15,498 nucleotides of DNA from Euryarchaeota archaeon UBA495 (GCA_002496845.1 DALQ01000085.1:1-15498); one strand, 5' to 3'; shown: positions 7,549 to 14,421, numbered from the stretch's first letter. Made by a program: numbers and translations. Notes: generated from the letters alone by a model not told the origin.

Positions 7549-8405
7549 GCCAAGAGACCGATGACCAAAACACCGATGCCACCGCTGAGGCGGACGCCCA
7601 TCGCGAAGCCCATGACGGGGAAGATCCCTCAGCCAACGTTGCAATTTGGTTGCATGAGACGCGCGCAGCAACCCTCTCAACGTTGGCCGTAAAACCAGGC
7701 ATCGAAGGATTCCCGATTGGATCGATTGTCCCGTTTGCGCTTGATGGAAGCGGCCGTCCGTTCATTCTGGTGGCGAGCATCGCTGCGCACACACGGAACA
7801 TCGACGCAGACCCACGGGCTTCCCTGTTCATTTCGGACCCAGAGGCCAAGGGAGACCCCCAATCAAGCTGGCGTGCATCGTTGCTTGGAGAAATGCGCCA
7901 CGTTGCCGTGGAAGGAGAAGAGGTTGATCTGCCCGAAGAGCGGATTGACCGCGTCACGCCAGAAGAACACGCGCATTTGTTGGCGCGCTACGTGGAACGG
8001 GTGCCTGCGGCCGAATCGTACGTGAAGGTCCACAACTTCAGTTTCTACCGGATGAGCACCATCGAACGCATCCGCTACATCGCGGGCTTTGGGCGCATTT
8101 GTTGGATTCCGGGGCGCAAATACATGGAAGCCGTGGCCGATACCGGACTTGCAGAAGCCGCCCCTGAGGCCATTGAACACATGAACGACGACCATGTTGA
8201 TGCCATGGTGACCATCGTCAAAGGCCATCGCGGCATCGATGTCGAGTCTGTGAACATGGTCGACCTTGATCCAAACGGCATGATGCTGGAAACGCATGAG
8301 CCACATCACCTGATGTACGTCTCTTTCGAGAACCGAATCACGGCAGAGAGCATGCGAACCGAGATCATCAACAGCGTGGTCGCTGCAAGGAAAGCCATTG
8401 GTTGA
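7545..8405 (+). CDS. HugZ-like FMN-binding split-barrel protein with C-terminal DUF2470-type domain (haem utilisation)
   Basis: 286 residues from an ATG overlapping the ATPase stop. A polar N-terminal tail (1-27) precedes a pyridoxamine-phosphate-oxidase-like split barrel (about 28-195), with TLSTLAVKPGIEGFPIGSIVPFALD, LFISDP (94-99) and FYRMSTIERIRYIAGFGRICWI (starting at 167), the last characteristic of HugZ-type proteins. The C-terminal domain (about 205-285) has IEHMNDDHVDAM (210-221), the DUF2470 hallmark. In bacteria, HugZ/HutZ proteins bind haem and break it down to release iron in the cytoplasm. Being the last gene of an iron-chelate importer operon fits that role and suggests that haem is the imported ligand. 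FMN-dependent activity on something else remains possible, since the fold is catalytically diverse. Confidence 0.82.
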   Translation: MSQETDDQNTDATAEADAHREAHDGEDPSANVAIWLHETRAATLSTLAVKPGIEGFPIGSIVPFALDGSGRPFILVASIAAHTRNIDADPRASLFISDPEAKGDPQSSWRASLLGEMRHVAVEGEEVDLPEERIDRVTPEEHAHLLARYVERVPAAESYVKVHNFSFYRMSTIERIRYIAGFGRICWIPGRKYMEAVADTGLAEAAPEAIEHMNDDHVDAMVTIVKGHRGIDVESVNMVDLDPNGMMLETHEPHHLMYVSFENRITAESMRTEIINSVVAARKAIG

Positions 8406-8432
8406 CCGCGGATGGCCTTCGCTTGCGAGGTC
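8404..8432. terminator. Possible shared hairpin between convergent genes
   Basis: The 25-base gap between the convergent stops, together with parts of both stop codons, can fold: GACC (8404-8407) pairs with GGTC (8429-8432), and inside it GCGGA (8408-8412) pairs with TTCGC (8418-8422) around a five-base loop, leaving a six-base bulge. There is no T-run on either strand. It may help end both transcripts, but the fold is modest. Confidence 0.25.
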
Positions 8433-9645
8433 AGTCAAAGTCGAGGTCGATTTTCTTCGGGCCATCGATGCTGAGAATCTTGACGTCGATGGGCTTGCCC
8501 ACGGCATAGAACATCTCGATGTGGTCCATGCTCATCCCGTCCATCTTTGAGATGTGAACCATGCCGGTGACCTCACGCTCGACCAACGCAACAAGAAGGC
8601 CGTAAAAGGGCCCTCCGTCCTTGCGGTACAGGTGTTTGACGACCGTGCCGGTGTAGGTTCCTCCCACTTCGAAGGCTGCAAGCGGATCGGCGGCTTCCGT
8701 GGCGTCGCCGTCGGATTGGGGCGTCACGTCCTCCCAACGAAACTTCGCTTCGTTGCCGAAGAGCACCTTTCGGACATGCTCGATGGGGTACGTGCCCTTG
8801 CCGTCGATGCCTGACTCGTCCCAGGGCTGGGTGTGCCGAACGGTCAGGCCTGGCGTCATGTCCTCCGTGACCTTCGAGCCGTCCCGCCGGTGGAAGGTGA
8901 CGGTAAGGCGTGGGCCGCGAAACAAGGTGGAGAACAACCCCCCTTCCACAGCGATTTCAACGGCCGAGTGGTCCGCACGGGTCCACCCTTCTGGAAAATC
9001 ATCGTCAATGAAGTCCCCCGTATGTCGCTGGCCGCCGTCAAAGGTGAGCACGTCCCAGGTACCGAACCGTCGAAGCATGGCGTCTTGGCGAGCGATTTCC
9101 TCCTCGCTCACGGGCTCCCGCGTGGCCAAGAGAGCCTCGATCTTTGCAGGAAGGTCCGCCACCGTCGACACCTCTGGGTGCGCCAACACCTCCTCGCTGA
9201 GGTTCCCCTTCGGATTGGCCAGCACCACGATGGGGAGGACTTCGAGCATCTCAATGCGGTCGATGGACAAGGAACATCGTTGCAGCATCCGCACCTTGGC
9301 CCGCAGTTTTTCGATGACCGGCTTGGGCGGCTCGCCCTTGTCCAACAAGCGTTGTTGCACAAGGTCATTGTCGCGCAAATGGACGTCGCCACCCCAATTC
9401 TTCACTTCGAGCAGAATCACGGCCCGGTCGGTGATGGCGATGACGTCGACTTCACCTGAGCCACGTCGCCGATCGGGGTCCGGAATGCGAATGGCCAGAT
9501 GCACATGCCGCGTGCTTTTGACGCGCTTCGCGGCCGCGCCCACGGCGTGCTCCGCTTTCCAAGAGCGGACCTCGCGCTGGGGCATGTGCTCGCGACGAGC
9601 AGACCGGGTGGAACGCCACCAGCCGATGCGCGCAAAGGGGCCCAT
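8431..9645 (-). CDS. NERD-domain nuclease-like protein fused to an S1 RNA-binding domain
   Basis: 404 residues from the ATG at 9645; Met21 is an alternative start, since the first 20 residues are Arg-rich and lie outside the recognisable domain. Residues about 30-160 are a NERD (nuclease-related) domain: Glu32 in the first helix, GEVDVIAITD (64-73) and LLEVKNWGG (78-86), which give the E-D-EVK pattern of the PD-(D/E)XK nuclease fold. A middle region (about 190-310) is unassigned. Residues about 324-404 form an S1 domain of the OB fold (VGGTYTGTVVKHLYRK, GLLVALV, GMVHISKM, DVKILSIDGPKKIDLDF), which binds RNA or single-stranded DNA. A role in RNA or DNA processing follows, but the substrate is unknown. 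It lies 68 bases after the desaturase gene, behind a strong hairpin and without a clear TATA box, so it may be expressed by read-through. It converges on the HugZ-like gene. Confidence 0.8.
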   Translation of the reverse strand: MGPFARIGWWRSTRSARREHMPQREVRSWKAEHAVGAAAKRVKSTRHVHLAIRIPDPDRRRGSGEVDVIAITDRAVILLEVKNWGGDVHLRDNDLVQQRLLDKGEPPKPVIEKLRAKVRMLQRCSLSIDRIEMLEVLPIVVLANPKGNLSEEVLAHPEVSTVADLPAKIEALLATREPVSEEEIARQDAMLRRFGTWDVLTFDGGQRHTGDFIDDDFPEGWTRADHSAVEIAVEGGLFSTLFRGPRLTVTFHRRDGSKVTEDMTPGLTVRHTQPWDESGIDGKGTYPIEHVRKVLFGNEAKFRWEDVTPQSDGDATEAADPLAAFEVGGTYTGTVVKHLYRKDGGPFYGLLVALVEREVTGMVHISKMDGMSMDHIEMFYAVGKPIDVKILSIDGPKKIDLDFD

Positions 9646-9677
9646 GGCACGTCAACAGAACCACCCCCTTTGAACCG

Positions 9678-9710
9678 CGTGCCGGCACGTTCTGACCTTC
9701 AGACCGTGCC
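9678..9710 (-). terminator. Strong hairpin after the desaturase gene
   Basis: Bases 9684-9695 (GGCACGTTCTGA) and 9699-9710 (TCAGACCGTGCC) pair over twelve positions with one mismatch and a three-base loop, beginning three bases after the desaturase stop on the minus strand. Directly beyond it, CGTGCC at 9678-9683 makes a perfect 12-base palindrome with GGCACG at 9684-9689, so the inner arm has two possible partners. No T-run follows. It could be a transcript end, an mRNA-stabilising 3' structure, or a partial barrier between the lipid-type operon and the NERD-S1 gene. Confidence 0.5.
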
Positions 9711-9713
9711 ATC

Positions 9714-10541
9714 TCATCGGTGACGACGTTGTGAAATCGCCTCGTCGCCCGGCAGGTAAAGGTCCGAAGCCAAGCCGACGGAGGCGAAAATGCGAAGCAG
9801 CAGGTAGGACAAGTCAACCTGCCCTTTCAGCAGGCCGTGGCGAGCGGATCGGGGGAAGGCGTGGTGGCCTGCGTGCCAGCCTTCCCCAAGCGAAACAAGC
9901 GCCACGAACCGGTTGTTTCGGGCCTCTCCCGCTCCGTCGAAGTCCTGCTTGCCCCACAGGTGGCCTACAGAGTTGACCGCGTCACCGGCGTTGTAGTAGA
10001 GGACGCTGGCCACCCAAGCGATGATCACGCCGTCCCACGCCATCAGGTGGTACGCCAAGAGAAAAGGCAACATCTGGAACGACGAGCCAATCAGGAAGCC
10101 GAAGCGGGTCGAAAGGAAGCGAAGAAAGCGGTCATCGAGCACGTCCTTGGCCAAAGCGTCATGTCCGCCTGGGCTCATCGGACGAAGGAACATGTCAACG
10201 ATGTATCGAAGCGGCCCTCCAAGCGCATACACGAGGCACAACCCGCGGTTCCTGATGCCAAGATACCATCCACAGTGGGCGTACCAAAACCCGTCGTTAA
10301 GCGGGCTGTGAGGGTCGTTGGGTCCGTCCGAGTCGGTATGGTGGAGACGGTGATTTCCGACCCACTCCGCCGGTGGTCCAGCAGGAAGGGCGGCCAACAC
10401 CAAGGCATAGAGCAGCGGCTTGCGCAAGTTGGCCGAACGGTGGGTCAACACGCGATGGTAGGCCACAGTGATGCCAAATCCCACTGCAAAATACCACGTG
10501 AGCAGGAGCACCCCCATCCACTGCTGTGCTGAGAGTTCCAT
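9714..10541 (-). CDS. Acyl (delta-9-type) fatty-acid desaturase
   Basis: 275 residues. All histidine motifs of the membrane di-iron acyl-CoA/acyl-lipid desaturases of the DesC/stearoyl-CoA type are present: HRVLTH (29-34), HRLHH (64-68), DPHSP with His78, FWYAHCGW with His89, NSVGH (190-194) and HAGHH (223-227). Hydrophobic stretches at about 8-28, 41-56 and 150-185 fit the usual membrane topology. The enzyme would insert a cis double bond in a saturated acyl chain with O2 and electrons from a partner, at the cytoplasmic membrane face. It is the last gene of the coupled minus-strand cluster, starting two bases after the stop of the 298-residue protein. No ferredoxin or cytochrome b5 partner is visible. 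The chain length, carrier and position of the double bond are not predictable. In a cell with ether isoprenoid lipids it probably serves a dedicated product. Confidence 0.92.
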   Translation of the reverse strand: MELSAQQWMGVLLLTWYFAVGFGITVAYHRVLTHRSANLRKPLLYALVLAALPAGPPAEWVGNHRLHHTDSDGPNDPHSPLNDGFWYAHCGWYLGIRNRGLCLVYALGGPLRYIVDMFLRPMSPGGHDALAKDVLDDRFLRFLSTRFGFLIGSSFQMLPFLLAYHLMAWDGVIIAWVASVLYYNAGDAVNSVGHLWGKQDFDGAGEARNNRFVALVSLGEGWHAGHHAFPRSARHGLLKGQVDLSYLLLRIFASVGLASDLYLPGDEAISQRRHR

Positions 10542-10543
10542 GT

Positions 10544-11440
10544 TCAGTTCTCCAAGCCGAGCTCAGCACGCATACGCTCGAGGTGTCCATGCGTGTGCTC
10601 CACGAAGAAACCGTGCATCAGGAACCGGTAACTGAGACCGGTAGGGCCGACCAAAATCATCGGGAATCGGTTGTAGGCGATGTCTGCAAAGTGGCTTGCA
10701 CCAACGATGTCGTCAATGAGGAGGCCAATGGAATGATCGAATTGGAAGGAGTTGATGGCCGCCTCGTATTCTGGAGCGGTCAACCAGAAGCAAAAGGTGG
10801 TCTTGAACAGTTCATGAGCGGTTTCAAAATCGAGGAATTGCGTCCACTTTTTCCGGTCCACGCCGTAGTCGAGGCGCACCGGCTTCCAATTCTCCCAAGA
10901 CAATTCGTCCTTGGGGACAGGCCAGCGGGAACGATCTGGCTCGGTGAGGTCCCGCATCGTCATCAGCACGCCCTGGTCGTGATGAACGAAGGTCTGAACC
11001 ATGAGGTCCCTGATCATCTTCGGATGGATGAGGACCGGGTCGACTTCGTCTTGACCGGCGTTGTCAATGACGAAATTCAGCAGGTTGGATTCCGCCCAGA
11101 AATGACGCAAGATGAGGACGTTGGCTTCAGGTCGGACGAACCATTTCATGAAGAAGCAAATTTGCCATTGAAGGAAGCCATGGGCCCGCCACTGAATGGG
11201 TGAAAGTCGCTTGAGGTAGTAGGTGATGTGCAGGGTGATGGTCAGGATGATTTTCAACGTCGGGAGCACGATACGGCGAAGCGGATTTTGAAGGTCCTTG
11301 GTCCAGTATTTCTTCGCGATAGGATCCAGCGGCATGGCCTCATCGCCCGCCATGGCATCAAGGATGCTCGCTGGCATTTTGCCATGGTTTCTGGCCATGG
11401 CTTTGCGCCGCTTCCGCTCCATCCGAGCGGTGCTACTCAT
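10544..11440 (-). CDS. Unrecognised 298-residue protein in the ketosynthase/desaturase cluster
   Basis: I do not recognise a characterised family. The start is taken at the ATG at 11440, which overlaps the upstream stop by eight bases; a GTG one codon earlier is also open. The N-terminus (1-22) is strongly basic. Residues 52-77 and 87-102 are hydrophobic and could touch or enter a membrane. Several motifs look like conserved catalytic or metal-binding features: LRHFWAESNLL (111-121), FVHHDQGVLM (151-160), FDHSIGLLIDDIVGASHFAD (starting at 234), and a C-terminal NRFPMILVGPTGLSYRFLMH followed by EHTHGHLER (281-289). The histidine- and acid-rich patches suggest an enzyme, but that is inference. 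Tight coupling to the di-metal oxidase and the desaturase argues that it acts on the same product. Confidence 0.75.
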   Translation of the reverse strand: MSSTARMERKRRKAMARNHGKMPASILDAMAGDEAMPLDPIAKKYWTKDLQNPLRRIVLPTLKIILTITLHITYYLKRLSPIQWRAHGFLQWQICFFMKWFVRPEANVLILRHFWAESNLLNFVIDNAGQDEVDPVLIHPKMIRDLMVQTFVHHDQGVLMTMRDLTEPDRSRWPVPKDELSWENWKPVRLDYGVDRKKWTQFLDFETAHELFKTTFCFWLTAPEYEAAINSFQFDHSIGLLIDDIVGASHFADIAYNRFPMILVGPTGLSYRFLMHGFFVEHTHGHLERMRAELGLEN

Positions 11441-12176
11441 CACCCATCTCCTCCAACTGCAACCGATACAAACGGGCGACCACCTTGGCGGTCATTTCGA
11501 TGCGTTCGACCACCAGCGTGTCGGTGCACACCTCATCGAGCATGGTGTAGAAACGCTGCATATGATCGTCGTCGTTGGCGCCGTGATAAGTCATGAACCG
11601 CGTGATGCCCTCACGCTCACAGAGCTCTTCCATCCGCGTGGCCCAACCGATGGCCATACGCTCACCGAGGCCTTCGATGATCCACATCGCGCCAAGCATG
11701 TCCACAGGATTCGGTTGGCTTGCGCGTTGCATCATAAAGGCGTGGAAGGCTTCACTGCCCACGTTTTTACCACGGCTGAGGATGGTCTCAATCTCCCCTC
11801 CTGCGTTGACGTAGTCCTGTTCCAGCATGGTGTAGTCCCGGTGTTCGTCCACCGCATGACGGAGGATGAGCGAGCGCATCTCGCTGTGATCACGGTCCAT
11901 CGAGGAGGCGGCCCGAGCAATCCACCGAGAGCCTTCCACCACCTGCTGACGCAGGTTCACAAGGAGACGACGGTGGTCTGCCAGCGTGTACGTCCCCAAG
12001 TCGAGACGGCGAAGAATCGGCACGGTCACAAGGTCGCGCTCGAAGCCAATCCACACACGCAACAAGCGCCGCAAGGCGTCTTGTGCATGTTCCTTCAACT
12101 CAGGAACGTCGTTCGCGCCAATGGCTTCAGCAGCTTGCTGAACCGGGATTCCGTCAATTGTAATGTTACCGTCCAT
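11433..12176 (-). CDS. Haem-oxygenase-like di-metal oxidase (HDO; UndA/CADD-like)
   Basis: 247 residues, all-helical in appearance, the usual size for the HDO/TENA-like superfamily (iron-containing redox enzymes). The ligand set can be placed: an acidic/His helix at LRHAVDEHRDYTMLEQDY (105-122; Glu111, His112), Glu168 in MWIIEGLGERM, and the diagnostic HxxxDxxH with His198, Asp202 and His205. Family members use a di-iron or Fe/Mn centre and O2 to decarboxylate, desaturate or N-oxygenate fatty acids and amino acids (UndA turns medium-chain fatty acids into terminal alkenes; CADD serves in p-aminobenzoate synthesis). Its gene starts 11 bases inside the end of the ketosynthase gene, so its substrate is probably that enzyme's acyl product. 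True haem oxygenase activity is unlikely given the metal ligands. The exact reaction is unknown. Confidence 0.82.
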   Translation of the reverse strand: MDGNITIDGIPVQQAAEAIGANDVPELKEHAQDALRRLLRVWIGFERDLVTVPILRRLDLGTYTLADHRRLLVNLRQQVVEGSRWIARAASSMDRDHSEMRSLILRHAVDEHRDYTMLEQDYVNAGGEIETILSRGKNVGSEAFHAFMMQRASQPNPVDMLGAMWIIEGLGERMAIGWATRMEELCEREGITRFMTYHGANDDDHMQRFYTMLDEVCTDTLVVERIEMTAKVVARLYRLQLEEMGDE

Positions 12177-13308
12177 TGTTATCTACCACCGTCAGATGCA
12201 TGTATGTCGTGTTGAAGCGACCGCTCTCAGGAACAAAGCACAGGATGCGTTCTCCCACCTGAGGGTTCTGCGTTCTCACGAATTCGTCGAGCATGATAAA
12301 CAGCGAGGCGGCGCCCGTGTTGCCTCGTGAGTACAGGTTCGTCCACCATTTTTCTTCTGGAATGCCCACGCCTGCGGCATCGAGCATGTCAAGGATCTTT
12401 GGCCTGAAATGATGCGAAGAATAGTGGCAGAGGAAGTGGTCCACCTCAGAAGGCACGTTGAGGCCTTCTTGCACAAGCCGCACGTAGCCGTCAACGCCCA
12501 GCCGAACAATGTGGTCGAGGAGGCGGACCTCTTGGCGGAGCAACAGGGCCCCTTCTCGTTCCGCATCTGCATAGGTGTCGTAGTCCTGCCAAGTGCGTTC
12601 CTCGTCGGCCTTGCCGCTGGAGCCCACGCTCATGCAGGTTGGCAAAGCGTGCGCGTGAGACCAACCCTTCATCCAATCGATGCGGAAGGACAAGCCCTTG
12701 GGGCGAGGTGATGTTTCCAAGAGCAAGGCTCCAGCGCCGTCGGACAGCATCCAACGAAGGAATTCTGTGTTGAAATCCACGGTCTTCTTGGCGAAAGTGG
12801 ATTCTGTCGCGGCCTCGTAGCGTTGACGCTTGAGCAAACGCGATGGCATCTCTGTGGCGACGACCAGCGCAGCGTCGTGTTCATCGCACCGCAAAGCAAG
12901 CCATGCGCCTTTGAGCGCCATCATCGAAGAGGAACAAATGGACTGAGCAGTGAGAATTTCCACCTCAGCCATGCCGAGCCCAGCCTGAACAAAGGAAGCC
13001 AAGCCCGGGACGGGATGATCGCCCTGAGTGGATGCGACGGCCAGCATACCCACCTGGTGGATGGGTCGGAAAGCGCGGTCCATGCATTCCTGAGCGGCCT
13101 GCACCGCCATTTCCGTGTTTGAAACGGTGGTCCTTTGGTTGGCATCAATCCCGTAGTGGCGCGTTTGGATACCGTTGGCTTTCTGGATTTGACCACGGAG
13201 ACCTGAGGGTTGTCCATTCACAGCCCCCAGCACGGTCTCAACCTGATCGTTGGTGATGGCAGGCCCTGGCAGGTGCCAGCCTGTGGAAGTGATGTAGACC
13301 GTGTTCAT
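12166..13308 (-). CDS. FabH-like 3-oxoacyl-ACP synthase III (KAS III family ketosynthase)
   Basis: 380 residues from the ATG at 13308, which overlaps the upstream stop (ATGA); a start five codons earlier is open but less likely. This is a thiolase-fold condensing enzyme with the complete KAS III triad: Cys125 in AQSICSSSMMAL, His295 in FLCHYSSHHF (the HQAN position of FabH), and Asn330 in RGNTGAASL. LSDGAGALLLE (188-198) is the usual second-half motif. KAS III enzymes join an acyl-CoA starter to malonyl-ACP or to another acyl chain by Claisen condensation. The protein is about 60 residues longer than FabH, with extra sequence around 160-185 and 215-265, so a secondary-metabolite or OleA/DarB-like relative is more likely than housekeeping FabH. 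No ACP, reductase or dehydratase gene is nearby. It precedes the di-metal oxidase, which suggests sequential action. Confidence 0.88.
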   Translation of the reverse strand: MNTVYITSTGWHLPGPAITNDQVETVLGAVNGQPSGLRGQIQKANGIQTRHYGIDANQRTTVSNTEMAVQAAQECMDRAFRPIHQVGMLAVASTQGDHPVPGLASFVQAGLGMAEVEILTAQSICSSSMMALKGAWLALRCDEHDAALVVATEMPSRLLKRQRYEAATESTFAKKTVDFNTEFLRWMLSDGAGALLLETSPRPKGLSFRIDWMKGWSHAHALPTCMSVGSSGKADEERTWQDYDTYADAEREGALLLRQEVRLLDHIVRLGVDGYVRLVQEGLNVPSEVDHFLCHYSSHHFRPKILDMLDAAGVGIPEEKWWTNLYSRGNTGAASLFIMLDEFVRTQNPQVGERILCFVPESGRFNTTYMHLTVVDNNGR

Positions 13309-13955
13309 GCTGAATTCCTCCATGGGAGAGAGGATACGCCGTTGTCACGCTCCCACTTCCAACAACGGTGGATTTCCAACAGGTAGGGCATGACGCCAAA
13401 CACCAGCATGATCGCCATGTAACTGGCCGCGAAGTTGCCGTTCAATCCGAGGGATTCTTTGCGCCACTCAAGCCCCATGCTCCCTGCCCAATTGAGGGTG
13501 ATGAAATCGATGAACGTCTGCCAGCGCCGAACCACGATGAGCAAGAGGATGAAGAACGGAAGGGTCGCGAGGTAACTGTGCGCATGCACTTCCCAGATGC
13601 TGATTTCACGCAAATCTTGAGCGTATTTCACGTCGTAGTGTGCCACGAGTTCGTGCGCGATGAAGGCGAGGATGCACAAAATTAGCACCAGTACGTTGAC
13701 TTCGAACAGGAGCCCCAAGAGGATGGGGATGCCCACCTGCACGCCCATGATGGCGTGGACCAGAGCTTCTCGAAGACCTGCGGTGGATTCGATGTTGGTG
13801 GCTCGGTGGCAGAACCAATCAACGCCCCCAGCCACAACCCAAAGCGGCAGCAAAACGTAGAGCAGAATGTTCAGGACAAGTGTCGACGCGTCCAACGTCG
13901 GGTCCATGTAAAAGGCCACATCTTGAGGACATAATAAGACAACGCCGAAGTGCAT
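13305..13955 (-). CDS. Polytopic histidine-rich membrane protein of unassigned function
   Basis: 216 residues with about four membrane helices (roughly 24-43, 71-101, 128-143, 176-193). The ATG at 13955 overlaps the preceding stop (TAATG). The pattern DWFCHRATNIESTAGLREAL (46-65), HELVAHYDVKYA (101-112) and EVHAHSYL (122-129) resembles a family I recall from proteobacteria whose automatic labels are not informative. Histidines 50, 67, 101, 106, 124 and 126 sit near the membrane boundaries, in HxxxxH and HxH arrangements like those of membrane di-iron hydroxylases and desaturases. A membrane metalloenzyme is therefore possible, though the full eight-histidine set of desaturases is not there. 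Its stop overlaps the ketosynthase start, so it belongs to the same product pathway by position. No experimentally known function comes to mind. Confidence 0.78.
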   Translation of the reverse strand: MHFGVVLLCPQDVAFYMDPTLDASTLVLNILLYVLLPLWVVAGGVDWFCHRATNIESTAGLREALVHAIMGVQVGIPILLGLLFEVNVLVLILCILAFIAHELVAHYDVKYAQDLREISIWEVHAHSYLATLPFFILLLIVVRRWQTFIDFITLNWAGSMGLEWRKESLGLNGNFAASYMAIMLVFGVMPYLLEIHRCWKWERDNGVSSLPWRNSA

Positions 13956-14407
13956 TATCCATCATGCAGTCCTACTAAACCTGCAAGAGGTTCTGCTTCG
14001 GCATGCCACCCGGAGAGATGAACGGTTGGCGCCGGCAATGCTCCCTCGCCGTGTGATGCAACGCTCAGCATGAACGCATGGAGGCTTGCAAGCATGCTGG
14101 GCGAAGGCATGCCCTCAACGTGCTCGTTGGGCGCGAGGTACCACAGAACCTCGGGCACCTTGCCGCCGAACACGATGGGGGCTCCGATGACGATTGGATC
14201 TCGCAGCTCGATGTACGAATCCTGCTGGCTCATGAGCCAAATCTGCAGGTCCTCCCCCAGCGCGACCCGATCCAGAAGGCTGTCCACGGTCTTCGCGAGT
14301 TCGACCTTCTGAGCCTTGGGGCGCAGGTGATGCAAGTGTTTCATGTCCCCCAGCCCGAGGGCAGTCATGACGTCGTCGAGGGTCCATCCAAGCATCATTG
14401 AAGCCAT
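13955..14407 (-). CDS. Small protein, possible helix-turn-helix regulator, first gene of the lipid-type cluster
   Basis: 150 residues. The frame is open further upstream, but the ATG at 14407 is chosen because a TATA-like box lies 26 bases before it and an earlier start would run into the divergent fasciclin gene. Residues 5-30 (LGWTLDDVMTALGLGDMKHL, then HHLRP) could be a helix-turn-helix, followed by a helix (33-50) and a region with DLQIWL (53-58), IELRDPIVIGAPIVFGG (66-82) and PEVLWYL (85-91). The order of HTH and then a small alpha/beta part recalls, weakly, the Xre/MbcA/ParS-type antitoxin layout. I cannot confirm this, and no toxin-like neighbour is present. The C-terminal third is rich in Ala, Pro and Gly. 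As the leading gene behind a dyad-bearing promoter it could regulate the cluster. Function unknown. Confidence 0.6.
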   Translation of the reverse strand: MASMMLGWTLDDVMTALGLGDMKHLHHLRPKAQKVELAKTVDSLLDRVALGEDLQIWLMSQQDSYIELRDPIVIGAPIVFGGKVPEVLWYLAPNEHVEGMPSPSMLASLHAFMLSVASHGEGALPAPTVHLSGWHAEAEPLAGLVGLHDG

Positions 14408-14421
14408 GAACAGACGGTGGT

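Noticed and set aside
8699..9673. Plus-strand open frame opposite the NERD-S1 gene
   Set aside because: Ser/Arg-rich shadow with no domain; the minus strand carries clear NERD and S1 motifs.
11433..12176. Classical haem oxygenase that would complete the iron story
   Set aside because: The HxxxDxxH and glutamate ligands fit the di-metal HDO branch, not the haem-binding enzymes, and the gene is coupled to a ketosynthase on the other strand.
11298..12215. Plus-strand open frame opposite the di-metal oxidase gene
   Set aside because: No recognisable motif, and it crosses two real minus-strand genes with good family matches.
12166..13308. OleA of the OleABCD long-chain olefin pathway
   Set aside because: OleB-, OleC- and OleD-like genes are absent, and the KAS III triad alone does not distinguish OleA.
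13955..14407. Antitoxin of a toxin-antitoxin pair (MbcA/ParS-like)
   Set aside because: Only a loose resemblance in layout; no RES-type or other toxin gene is adjacent, and the next gene is a membrane protein.
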